Positions 6,192 to 13,771 of a stretch of DNA of 15,345 nt are shown here, in pieces (position 1 is the first letter of the stretch; each line of letters starts with the position of its first letter). Under the pieces are notes generated by a model. It was given only the letters and a program-made list of their open reading frames with translations, had not been told where the DNA came from and ran no database searches. The stretch spans positions 1-15,345 of the forward strand of contig CALCMD010000073.1 in NCBI GenBank assembly GCA_937965795.1, read 5' to 3'. Position numbers and translations under genes: made by a program. The DNA is from an uncultured Lachnospiraceae bacterium (GTDB taxonomy: Bacteria; Bacillota; Clostridia; Lachnospirales; Lachnospiraceae).

Positions 6192-7211
6192 TTATTTTGT
6201 ATTGTATCCGTCCGGATTCTGGCTCTGCCATCTCCAGGAATCTTCACACATCTCTTCAATGCCGTATTCTGCCTCCCAGCCAAGTTCAGCCTTTGCTTTT
6301 GCAGGATCTGCATAACAGGTAGCGATGTCTCCCGGACGGCGCTCCTTCACTTCATAAGGAAGCTTCTTTCCGCAGGCTTTCTCAAACGCATGAAGCACAT
6401 CCAGTACGCTGTAGCCGTTTCCGGTTCCCAGATTGTAAATATATACGTTCGGTTCATCCTGGAATTTCTGCAACGCTTTCACATGTCCCCTTGCCAGGTC
6501 TACTACGTGAATATAATCACGTACGCCTGTACCGTCATGGGTATTGTAATCATCTCCGAATACGCCCAGACATTCTCTCTTTCCAACTGCCACCTGTGCG
6601 ATATACGGAACCAGATTGTTCGGAATTCCCTTCGGATCTTCGCCGATAAGGCCGCTCTTGTGTGCGCCGATCGGGTTAAAGTAGCGAAGCAGTACCACAT
6701 TCCACTCAGGATCTGAGATGTGAAGATCTGTCAGCACCTGCTCCAGCATTCCCTTTGTCTGTCCGTATGGGTTTGTAATCTGACCCTTCGGGCATTCCTC
6801 TGTAATCGGAATAAACGCCGGATCACCATAAACGGTAGCGGAAGAACTGAAAATAATCTTCTTTACGCCGTGGTTTCTCATGACGTCGCAAAGATTAAAG
6901 GTTCCGGTCATATTGTTGTGGTAATACTCCAGAGGCTTCGCCACGGACTCGCCGACAGCTTTCAGACCTGCAAAGTGGATAACGGAATCAATATCCTCTT
7001 TATCAAAAATCTCATTCATTGCCTCTTTATCAAGAATGTCCGCCTTATAAAAAGTCACTTTCTTTCCGGTAATCTGCTCTACGCGCTCCAGAGCCTTCTC
7101 GCTGGAATTGTAAAGGTTGTCCAACACAACGACTTCATATCCCGCATTCAAAAGCTCAATACATGTATGGCTTCCAATATACCCTGCACCGCCTGTAACT
7201 AAAATTGACAT
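6192..7211 (-). CDS. galE: UDP-glucose 4-epimerase, likely also UDP-HexNAc (LnpD role)
   Basis: 339 residues, close to E. coli GalE (338). It interconverts UDP-glucose and UDP-galactose through a 4-keto intermediate with bound NAD, in the cytosol. The Rossmann motif GGAGYIG is at 7-13; the catalytic set is Ser124 (SSSATVYG), Tyr149 and Lys153 (YGQTK), matching E. coli numbering. At the position of E. coli Tyr299 this protein has Cys299 (GDIATCYADP), as in human GALE (Cys307), where the smaller residue admits UDP-GlcNAc/UDP-GalNAc. That fits its place as the last gene of the GNB/LNB operon, where it would act on both branches. ATG 7211 follows AGGAGG (7224-7219), 49 bp after the kinase stop. 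A general GalE role for cell-envelope precursors is also possible. Confidence 0.95.
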   Translation of the reverse strand: MSILVTGGAGYIGSHTCIELLNAGYEVVVLDNLYNSSEKALERVEQITGKKVTFYKADILDKEAMNEIFDKEDIDSVIHFAGLKAVGESVAKPLEYYHNNMTGTFNLCDVMRNHGVKKIIFSSSATVYGDPAFIPITEECPKGQITNPYGQTKGMLEQVLTDLHISDPEWNVVLLRYFNPIGAHKSGLIGEDPKGIPNNLVPYIAQVAVGKRECLGVFGDDYNTHDGTGVRDYIHVVDLARGHVKALQKFQDEPNVYIYNLGTGNGYSVLDVLHAFEKACGKKLPYEVKERRPGDIATCYADPAKAKAELGWEAEYGIEEMCEDSWRWQSQNPDGYNTK

Positions 7212-7260
7212 TTTAATTCCTCCTGTATCATCTTATATTTTATATCTGTAATCCTTGCTA

Positions 7261-8376
7261 TTATGCGTATTTCGCAACGATTTCTTTCATGATCTCCCAT
7301 TTTGCTTCCATGTCTGCCACCAGCTTAAACTGGGTTCTTGCACGGTCCAGATTATGGTTTTCTCTATGAATCTTAAAGTATACGTCGCCCTCCAGATAAT
7401 CCGTCAGGAAACGCATGCCGCACTCATAAGTCATAACCTTCGCACCCATCGGGAGCATCTCGATTTCCTTTGCCGTAAGGCTTCCTTTACATCCCTCAAT
7501 AAATCCTTTTGTGTAAATATCAAACAAATCCATGCTGCATGTTACTTTGTCCAGATCTACCTCGTCCTCGGCAGCAGTGCTTGCACCGAAGCGGATACTG
7601 TCGCCAAAATCATTGATTGCCAGACCCGGCATAACCGTATCCAGATCAATCACGCACAGACCTTTTCCTGTCGCTTTATCAATCATAATATTGTTCAGCT
7701 TCGTGTCATTGTGCGTTACACGCAGCGGAAGCTCTCCTGCCGCCTGCAAATCTCCCAGCACATTCGCCGTTTCTTCATGGTCAAGCACGAACTGAATCTC
7801 TTTCTGTACGGAAGCCGCCCTTCCCATCACGTCGGCTGCCAGCACTTCCTTAAATCTTGCAAACCTCTTCTTTGTATCGTGGAATCCTTCAATCGTTTCA
7901 TGAAGCGTTTCAGCCGGATAATCAGCCAGAAGACTTTGAAAATCTCCGAAGGCCAGAGCGCTCGCATAGAAATCTTCCGGTTTTTCTACTGCGTCATAGC
8001 TGAACGCATCTTCGATGAAAACATAAACTCTCCAATATTCTCCAATGCTGTCCACATAAAAGTTTTTTCCATCCTTAGTCAGAATGATATTCAAAGTCTC
8101 TCTCTCCGGGTCTCCGCCTTTTTCAATAATAATTTTACGAAGGTAAGAGGTCACATTTACAACATTCTCCATCAACTCTACCGGCTTGGTAAAAATTTCT
8201 TTATTCATGCGCTGAAGAATATAATATTTCACAGAACCATCTTCCAGACGGCAGGTCACACGGTAAGTATCATTGATATGTCCGCTTCCGTAAGGCTCAT
8301 AAGACTCCACGATGCCTTCCAAAGCAAACTGCTGGATTGCCTCTTCAATCGCTTTGCATTTCTCATTTCTCGCCAT
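7261..8376 (-). CDS. nahK: N-acetylhexosamine 1-kinase (NahK/LnpB)
   Basis: 371 residues (B. longum NahK is about 359). It phosphorylates GlcNAc or GalNAc at the anomeric carbon using ATP, the second step after phosphorolysis. The fold is aminoglycoside-phosphotransferase/choline-kinase-like: nucleotide loop GSGHINDTYRV (30-40), catalytic loop THNDTKLNN (221-229) with proposed base Asp224, and metal-binding DLD (244-246) in VIDLDTVMPG. I place the start at ATG 8376, because GGGAGG (8391-8386) lies 9 bases upstream and only one base separates it from the stop of the preceding nucleotidyltransferase gene. An upstream in-frame start at 8415 would overlap that gene by 38 bases without a comparable site. 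The tight junction suggests translational coupling. Context (GH112 phosphorylase, GalE, transporter) supports NahK over other kinases of the family. Confidence 0.92.
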   Translation of the reverse strand: MARNEKCKAIEEAIQQFALEGIVESYEPYGSGHINDTYRVTCRLEDGSVKYYILQRMNKEIFTKPVELMENVVNVTSYLRKIIIEKGGDPERETLNIILTKDGKNFYVDSIGEYWRVYVFIEDAFSYDAVEKPEDFYASALAFGDFQSLLADYPAETLHETIEGFHDTKKRFARFKEVLAADVMGRAASVQKEIQFVLDHEETANVLGDLQAAGELPLRVTHNDTKLNNIMIDKATGKGLCVIDLDTVMPGLAINDFGDSIRFGASTAAEDEVDLDKVTCSMDLFDIYTKGFIEGCKGSLTAKEIEMLPMGAKVMTYECGMRFLTDYLEGDVYFKIHRENHNLDRARTQFKLVADMEAKWEIMKEIVAKYA

Positions 8377-8377
8377 T

Positions 8378-9307
8378 TTATTTTTCCTCCCATAAGCGCT
8401 TTGGATATAAGCCACTGTCTTTCAGCGCTTTAATTGCATTTACTACGAACTCTTTGTCTTCCTTGTAAGTAACTCCGTACCAACGATCCTGTGACTTAAG
8501 TACTTCAACGGTAGCTTTGCCTTCATCCAGAAGTTCATTCACGACAGACGGCAGGAAAAACTCACACTTCAACGGATTAGAGGCCATATTCTCCTCCAGG
8601 AATTTCGGGAATCTCTCATTCAGCTCTTTTAAGAGGCTTGCAGAAAATCCCCACAAATTCATAGATACGGTACTTCCCGCCGGAATCGTATTCCAGGTAG
8701 CTCCGTCATCCTCTGTATAAGCTGCCGTTCCATCCGGCCTGCGTTCAATGTGTGTACGCTCATTAATGTCCGTCAGGAAGTGATTTTCATCCGTCACACA
8801 GACGCCTCTTGCCACATGTCCGTTCTCTGTCAGTGTATTCTCCAGAATATATCCTACCATTGCATAACGGTACTTCTCATCGTCCTCATGATTGGAAAGG
8901 TAGTCATAAATCATTTTATAAGCATTTTTTCCATAATAATCGTCTGCATTGATGACTGCAAACGGTCCGTCGATTGCATCGATACAGCTTAAGATCGCAT
9001 GACCGGTTCCATACGGTTTCACACGTCCTTCCGGTACGGAATATCCCTCCGGCAGATTTGTAAGTTCCTGATATACATATTCTACCTGTACATGCTCCTG
9101 CATTCTGTCACCGATGACAGCCTTAAAATCTGCTTCGTTTTCCTTTTTGATGATGAACACAATCTTCTCAAATCCCGCTTCTATCGCATCGTAAATGGAA
9201 AAATCAATAATGATATGCCCCTCATCATCGATTGGGTCAATCTGCTTCAATCCACCGTAGCGGCTTCCCATTCCAGCAGCCATAATTACTAATACCGGTT
9301 TCTTCAT
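8378..9307 (-). CDS. Sugar-1-phosphate nucleotidyltransferase (LnpC position)
   Basis: 309 residues with the GalU/RmlA-type NTP_transferase fold. AAGMGSRYGGLKQ (10-22) is the nucleotide-binding signature, KPYGTGHAI (97-105) contacts the base, and NADDYYG (120-126) supplies metal-binding acidic residues. VSMNLWGF (215-222) lines the sugar site. It would join UTP to a hexose-1-phosphate, releasing pyrophosphate. Given its place, the substrates are probably Gal-1-P and/or GlcNAc/GalNAc-1-P from LnpA and NahK. No GalT-type transferase or galactokinase is in the cluster. ATG 9307 is preceded by AAGGAGG, but 13 bases away; a nearer GAGGAT is weaker. It starts a three-gene tail (nucleotidyltransferase, nahK, galE) behind its own candidate promoter. 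Sugar and nucleotide specificity cannot be read from sequence alone. Confidence 0.88.
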   Translation of the reverse strand: MKKPVLVIMAAGMGSRYGGLKQIDPIDDEGHIIIDFSIYDAIEAGFEKIVFIIKKENEADFKAVIGDRMQEHVQVEYVYQELTNLPEGYSVPEGRVKPYGTGHAILSCIDAIDGPFAVINADDYYGKNAYKMIYDYLSNHEDDEKYRYAMVGYILENTLTENGHVARGVCVTDENHFLTDINERTHIERRPDGTAAYTEDDGATWNTIPAGSTVSMNLWGFSASLLKELNERFPKFLEENMASNPLKCEFFLPSVVNELLDEGKATVEVLKSQDRWYGVTYKEDKEFVVNAIKALKDSGLYPKRLWEEK

Positions 9308-9362
9308 ATTATCCTCTTATCCTCCTTACTGGCTATCACTTCCAGCCCGTTTTGTTGACACT

Positions 9363-9371
9363 ATTATATCA
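9363..9371 (-). promoter_or_regulatory. Extended -10 promoter ahead of the nucleotidyltransferase gene
   Basis: TGATATAAT on the minus strand is a perfect extended -10 (TGN followed by TATAAT, TATAAT at 9368-9363). The region 17 bp upstream is T-rich but has no good -35, which extended -10 promoters can do without. It is located 56 bases before the start codon and downstream of the hairpin that follows lnpA, so it could drive the nucleotidyltransferase, nahK and galE independently of the sugar operon. Confidence 0.5.
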
Positions 9372-9437
9372 TATTTTTCAAAATCGAAAAGCATTTTTAT
9401 GAATTTTGCCAAAGTTATCCATAATCGTGCAAACATT

Positions 9438-9465
9438 AAGGGCAGAAGCCAAAGCCCCTGCCCTT
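9438..9465 (-). terminator. Hairpin after lnpA, leaky terminator or processing site
   Basis: An 8-bp perfect stem AAGGGCAG (9438-9445) with CTGCCCTT (9458-9465) and a 12-base loop begins 9 bases after the lnpA stop. In the transcribed (minus) direction the tail is AATGTTTGCACG, poor in T, so full termination is doubtful. In the other direction the tail is T-rich, but no plus-strand gene ends here. It may reduce read-through or protect the upstream mRNA 3' end. Confidence 0.5.
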
Positions 9466-9474
9466 TCTTTTGTT

Positions 9475-11631
9475 CTACATCTCATACCATATGATTTCAT
9501 TCGCATCCATCTTCAGATCAAAGCTGGAACCATCGCCACGGTAAACCGTTGTCTCCTGTGGTTCATAGGTATTATTTACCACACAATACTTTCCGTTCTC
9601 CACATAAGCGTGAACCTCTACATTATAATTTGAGCTAAACCATCTGTACAGATTCTCTTCATCATGAGAGCTCCAAATGATAGAACGGTATAAGAGACGG
9701 CTGTTCTCAAAACTGTATGGCAGTCCGCACATATATACCGCACGGCCTTTTCCAAATTCGTTGACAGAAAGACGCACTCTTTTCCCTTTCTGTACCAGAA
9801 CTTCCGTATTTTCCAGTGCATAGATACTCTTCAGGTTTTCCCCAAAGTCGATCTCCTCACCGCTATCCTCTGTAATAAAGTGCTCATGCGTTTCCCAGTT
9901 GTATTTGTCATATCCAAGCGTAAAGCCTGTCTCCTCCTCTACGCCAAGTACATTTGCAAGCTGGAAGAAGTGTCCATTCGCCTGGTGCGCTGTCGGTTCG
10001 CCAATACCGATGAAACCGCCGCCATTGTAAACAAATTTCCGGATGGCAGAGGAAATCTGAGGATTGATCCACCATTCTCCGCCTGTATGCGCAGTATCTG
10101 CGTCACCAACGTTAATCACAACATCAATTCCGTCCAGAACCTGCGGATTTTCCTGGATGTCCTGGAAACTAATAAACTTCACATCAAACGGCGCGCCGGA
10201 AAGAGCTTCCACAACTCCTGCATAGAAATAGTTCTCTTTCTGGTACAGTGCATGATGTACCATATGATTTCCCCATGCGCGCATCTTACCCCAGCAGTTT
10301 AACACCGCTACCGTTTTCACACAATACGGAACGCATCCTTTGATGTTATCATACAGGGTACGGAATTCATCGGTTACAGATTTTACATATGCAAGGAACT
10401 CCGGAAAGTCCAGTGCAAGCTTCAGGTATCCGCCGTATCCGATGCGGTCGATCGGCTTACGCAGAATCGCACGCCTTGCCGTTACCCAGTTCACCTTCGC
10501 CTCCTTCACCGGATCTCCAGTTTCATTAAACACATCCGGGAAGAAATACGGCAGAAGCCGTCCTTCTGTATATTTTACACCCTCAATATCACTGATCAGG
10601 CGGAGTGTGGAACCATTTCCAACACTTCCTACTACCGCATCCAAACCAATCTCTTCAAACCCTTCTACAAAAGGTTCGGTTCCTATCCAGTGATCCCCCA
10701 GGAACATCATGGCTTCTTTTCCACACTCATGCGTGATATCCACCATCTCTTTTGCAATCTTTCGTACCTCGCGTCTCTGGAACGCCTGAAAATCCTGGAA
10801 TTCCTTTGTCGGAATGCGGTACTGATTGTTATAATATCCCTGATCAATAATAAACTCCGGACGGAATTTATACCCTGCTTCTTTCTCAAACTGCTCCAGA
10901 ATATATGGACTGACAGATGCAGAATATCCATACCAGTCTACATATTTCTCCCGTGCCATCTCGTCAAATATCAACGTAAACTGGTGAAAAAATGTAGTGA
11001 AACGAAGTACATTTACATAAGGATGTTCCTCGATAAATTTGCGGAGACGCTTCATGGTATATTCATGAGTTTTCGGCTGACGCACATCAAAGGTAATCTG
11101 ATGCTCTACATCTTTCCAGTCATTCGTCACCGCGTTGTACATATGTACCGGGTCCCACATAATATATGCCAGAAAGCTGACTGTATATTCATGAAAAGCC
11201 TCTGCCTGAATGGTAACGTTACCATCTTCCTCAGAATAGCTCCATTTCTCCACAGGCACTACTTCTCCTGTTGTACGGTCTACGACTTCCCACCAGCGCC
11301 TGATATCATCTCTGCTGTTCGGCGTGAGCATATCAGGATAAAGTCCTTTCATCAGATGAATTTTCAATTCACTGCCATCCGCCATATAAAACGGCGTCAT
11401 GACATACATCTGCTGAATTTCATCAGGATTCTCCATTGCCCACTGATTATCTTTTCTGGTTGTATAGTAAGTGGAATAAATTTTAGCGTCAACATCACAG
11501 AGTTCTTTCGGGAAATCTGTACCATCACAATCACGGATAGCATCTGCTCCCCATTCCTCCATCAATTCCAGAGTCTGTGGAATCACATCTAAATCGGTGG
11601 GTATCGTCACCCTTCCTTTTTGCTGGTTCAT
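9475..11631 (-). CDS. lnpA: 1,3-beta-galactosyl-N-acetylhexosamine phosphorylase (GH112)
   Basis: 718 residues, in the range of the family. The enzyme splits galacto-N-biose (Gal-b1,3-GalNAc) or lacto-N-biose I (Gal-b1,3-GlcNAc) with phosphate to alpha-Gal-1-P and free HexNAc, in the cytosol. The catalytic acid of the B. longum enzyme is Asp313; here Asp313 (FLGDHW, 310-315) has the same number. The N-terminal two-thirds form the catalytic barrel, followed by a flavodoxin-like middle domain (about 435-660) and a C-terminal beta region. Pro161, Val162, Asn166 and Ser336, positions I recall as specificity-related in the bifidobacterial enzyme, read as in that enzyme. A galactosyl-rhamnose phosphorylase (another GH112 activity of Clostridia) is the main alternative, disfavoured by the adjacent NahK. 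ATG 11631 follows AGGAGG (11645-11640) by 8 bases. No signal peptide. Confidence 0.95.
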   Translation of the reverse strand: MNQQKGRVTIPTDLDVIPQTLELMEEWGADAIRDCDGTDFPKELCDVDAKIYSTYYTTRKDNQWAMENPDEIQQMYVMTPFYMADGSELKIHLMKGLYPDMLTPNSRDDIRRWWEVVDRTTGEVVPVEKWSYSEEDGNVTIQAEAFHEYTVSFLAYIMWDPVHMYNAVTNDWKDVEHQITFDVRQPKTHEYTMKRLRKFIEEHPYVNVLRFTTFFHQFTLIFDEMAREKYVDWYGYSASVSPYILEQFEKEAGYKFRPEFIIDQGYYNNQYRIPTKEFQDFQAFQRREVRKIAKEMVDITHECGKEAMMFLGDHWIGTEPFVEGFEEIGLDAVVGSVGNGSTLRLISDIEGVKYTEGRLLPYFFPDVFNETGDPVKEAKVNWVTARRAILRKPIDRIGYGGYLKLALDFPEFLAYVKSVTDEFRTLYDNIKGCVPYCVKTVAVLNCWGKMRAWGNHMVHHALYQKENYFYAGVVEALSGAPFDVKFISFQDIQENPQVLDGIDVVINVGDADTAHTGGEWWINPQISSAIRKFVYNGGGFIGIGEPTAHQANGHFFQLANVLGVEEETGFTLGYDKYNWETHEHFITEDSGEEIDFGENLKSIYALENTEVLVQKGKRVRLSVNEFGKGRAVYMCGLPYSFENSRLLYRSIIWSSHDEENLYRWFSSNYNVEVHAYVENGKYCVVNNTYEPQETTVYRGDGSSFDLKMDANEIIWYEM

Positions 11632-11663
11632 ATATAACTCCTCCTGTATATGGGCTTTCCCAT

Positions 11664-11843
11664 TTACTTATATTGTCTATTATAAATCCAAAGCAGGATA
11701 AGCAGGCCTGCAAGTCCAACCAACATCGTCAAAAGTCCTGTCGGGCCAACACTCTTCTGCCCCACAACAACCAATGCGATACATGCGATGAACACGACCG
11801 CTGCGAGGATTCCCATTAATAATTTTTTTGTATAGTCATTCAT
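11664..11843 (-). CDS. Small two-helix membrane protein, 59 residues
   Basis: A short frame between the second permease and lnpA. ATG 11843 lies 7 bases after a strong GGAGG (11855-11851); an ATG at 11850 in another frame hits a stop after four codons. The protein starts MNDYTKKLL, has one hydrophobic helix at about 8-28, a short loop QKSVGPTG (29-36), and a second helix at about 37-54, ending in the basic tail NRQYK. By the positive-inside rule both ends are probably cytosolic. It starts 12 bp after the permease stop and ends 32 bp before lnpA, so it is co-transcribed with the transport genes. I do not recognise a family. It could be a transporter accessory subunit or regulator, but that is inference from position. 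The ribosome site, exact fit in the gap and clean membrane topology make it a real gene. Confidence 0.8.
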   Translation of the reverse strand: MNDYTKKLLMGILAAVVFIACIALVVVGQKSVGPTGLLTMLVGLAGLLILLWIYNRQYK

Positions 11844-11855
11844 ACTGCATCCTCC

Positions 11856-12749
11856 TTAACCTTTCAGTCCACCCACGGTCATACCTTCTGTCAACTGTTT
11901 CTGAACACACATATACAAAATCAATGTCGGCAGCATAACGATAACCAGACCAGCATACATTCTTCCGTACTGTACCGCGGATTTCTGAGCAGCCATCAGG
12001 TTCATCAGACCTACCGGAAGTGTCTTCAGTGTCGGCTTTGTCAGCATTGTCATAGAAATGATGTACTCATTCCAGAAGGACAGGAAGTTAAACAGGATAA
12101 TCGTGATGATACTTGGTTTTGCCATCGGGAAAATAACCTGAACCATTGTTCTGAGGTATCCTGCTCCATCCACGTACGCTGCCTCCTCATAATCCTTTGC
12201 CAGAGATTTGAAATATCCCGACAACAGATAAATCGTAAACGGAAGCGCCGTAGACGCATAAATCAATGACAATACAAACAGGTTGTTCAGGAAAAATCCA
12301 TGTCCTACCAGCTTCTGAAGGAAACCATCCGCATCAACCAGCATCAGGAAGATCGGTACAACAATGTAGTTTACATTGATAAACAGACCTGCCATAAACA
12401 GAATATTCCAGAACTTGCTGCCTTTAAATTTAAATCTTGCCAGTACATAGGCTGCCGGAAGTGAAATAACAATCAACAGTATAATGCCGAGCGCTGTTAC
12501 AATGACAGAATTCAGCATATAGGAACCCATATCCGCTTCCTGCCATGCCTGAACAAAGTTCTCAAAATGGAGACCATTCGGAAGCGTCCACGGACTTCCG
12601 TAGAACTGTGCGTTCTCTTTAATGGAAGCCATAAATACCCAGGCAATGGGGACGATGATCGTAATGGCCAGAATAATCAATACGATATATATGCCAAGCT
12701 TTCCTGCCTTTGATGTCTCTTTAATTGCTCCTGTATCTTTCTTACTCAT
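11856..12749 (-). CDS. Sugar ABC transporter permease, second subunit (MalG-type)
   Basis: 297 residues with six predicted membrane helices (about 18-41, 79-102, 114-138, 155-178, 212-232, 264-284). The cytosolic EAA loop that contacts the ATPase reads YEEAAYVDGAG (187-197), the CUT1 carbohydrate-uptake signature. I place the start at ATG 12749 behind AAGGGGGG (12764-12757); the in-frame ATG at 12782 would overlap the upstream permease and lacks support. The gap to that permease is 13 bp. With the first permease it forms the membrane channel for the disaccharide delivered by the lipoprotein. Neither subunit has an ATPase gene in the window, so a shared MsmX-type ATPase elsewhere is likely (inference from CUT1 systems of Firmicutes). 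Confidence 0.93.
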   Translation of the reverse strand: MSKKDTGAIKETSKAGKLGIYIVLIILAITIIVPIAWVFMASIKENAQFYGSPWTLPNGLHFENFVQAWQEADMGSYMLNSVIVTALGIILLIVISLPAAYVLARFKFKGSKFWNILFMAGLFINVNYIVVPIFLMLVDADGFLQKLVGHGFFLNNLFVLSLIYASTALPFTIYLLSGYFKSLAKDYEEAAYVDGAGYLRTMVQVIFPMAKPSIITIILFNFLSFWNEYIISMTMLTKPTLKTLPVGLMNLMAAQKSAVQYGRMYAGLVIVMLPTLILYMCVQKQLTEGMTVGGLKG

Positions 12750-12762
12750 GATCCATCCCCCC

Positions 12763-13647
12763 TTAAAATTCAATCTCTTCACGTTTCGTAACAGCGTTCA
12801 CGATTCCCGCAAGTGCAAAGGAGAAGATAAATACTACAGAGCCAATCGCCATACCGTAACCATACGAAGAGTTCGTGTATGCTTCCTGGTACATGTAGCT
12901 CAGGAACACGTGAGAAGATCCATTCGGATTTCCCTGTGTCATAGCCTTTACGAAGAGGAAACTCATGTTAATTGTACTGATAATGAAGAATGTCAGAGTC
13001 GTCCTGATATTCGTCCATACCAGCGGGAGCGTCAATGAGAAAAACTGTTTGATTTTTCCTGCGCCTTCCAGGCTGGCAGACTCATAAATACTCTCAGATA
13101 CGTTTGCCATACTTGCCATATACATAACCATATAATATCCGATCGCCTGCCAGATCATGGCAATAACAAGGCTGTACATAACAACCTTAGAACTTCCCAG
13201 CCACTGGATCTCCTCACCCCTGAAAAGGTTCAGGAAGGAATTCAAAAGTCCATTTCCCGGCTTGTAGATTGCTGAGAAAACGGCACTGATTACAACTACG
13301 GAAAGAATATTCGGAATATAGAAAATAATCCGGAAAAAATTCTGTCCTTTAATTTTTTCTCTTGTCAGAATCGCTGCGAAAATAAGCGCCAAAGCAAATG
13401 TTACGATTGTTACTAATACAATCAGAAGCAGCGTGTTCTGGAATGCACTGTAAAATTTGTCACTTGCAAACAGCGTTTGAAAATTCTGAAGTCCTACAAA
13501 AGTCTTATCGGCCGTATAGCCACCCCATTTAAATACAGACATACGGAAAACATCTATTGTAGGATAAAGCATAAAAATTACGAATAAAATTACAGCGGGA
13601 GCGAGACAACAGAATATAAATCTCCCTCTTCCTTTAGTTCGTTGCAT
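12763..13647 (-). CDS. Sugar ABC transporter permease, first subunit (MalF-type)
   Basis: 294 residues with six predicted helices (about 10-32, 68-93, 105-127, 155-178, 212-233, 264-284). The EAA loop is YESASLEGAG (188-197), followed by FFSLTLPLV, typical for the first CUT1 permease. The N-terminus is short and basic (MQRTKGRGR) before the first helix. ATG 13647 has a modest GGAG site 8 bases upstream (13659-13656), weaker than those of the rest of the operon. It follows the binding-protein gene after 124 bp that hold a hairpin terminator, so permease expression is probably well below that of the binding protein. Substrate (GNB/LNB) is inferred from the downstream phosphorylase; in Bifidobacterium the same gene order is used for the GltABC transporter. 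Confidence 0.93.
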   Translation of the reverse strand: MQRTKGRGRFIFCCLAPAVILFVIFMLYPTIDVFRMSVFKWGGYTADKTFVGLQNFQTLFASDKFYSAFQNTLLLIVLVTIVTFALALIFAAILTREKIKGQNFFRIIFYIPNILSVVVISAVFSAIYKPGNGLLNSFLNLFRGEEIQWLGSSKVVMYSLVIAMIWQAIGYYMVMYMASMANVSESIYESASLEGAGKIKQFFSLTLPLVWTNIRTTLTFFIISTINMSFLFVKAMTQGNPNGSSHVFLSYMYQEAYTNSSYGYGMAIGSVVFIFSFALAGIVNAVTKREEIEF

Positions 13648-13686
13648 TGACCCATCTCCAATCTCACTTGGTATAGTGTTTAATTT

Positions 13687-13724
13687 AAAAACGGCCGGTG
13701 TATAAAAGTCTTATCCACCGGCCG
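13687..13724 (-). terminator. Intra-operon terminator/attenuator after the binding-protein gene
   Basis: A 9-bp GC-rich perfect stem CGGCCGGTG (13692-13700) with CACCGGCCG (13716-13724), loop of 15 bases, followed on the minus strand by TTTTT (13691-13687). It has all parts of a rho-independent terminator yet lies between the binding protein and its permeases, with no clear promoter after it. Partial termination here would keep the binding protein in excess, as in other sugar ABC operons. Confidence 0.82.
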
Positions 13725-13771
13725 CCTCTTAACCTTACTATCCGCTAACAAACGGACAATATACTATTTTC

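Noticed and set aside
7255..8433. Long open frame on the plus strand (392 codons)
   Set aside because: It mirrors nahK, whose kinase motifs are unmistakable; the antisense product is rich in His, Cys and Phe and has no ribosome site.
9355..9360. Perfect TTGACA on the plus strand
   Set aside because: No plausible -10 at proper spacing and no plus-strand gene follows; the useful signal here is the minus-strand TGATATAAT.
12750..12782. Upstream start of the second permease at 12782
   Set aside because: It would overlap the first permease gene by 20 bases and lacks a good ribosome site, whereas ATG 12749 has AAGGGGGG at proper distance.
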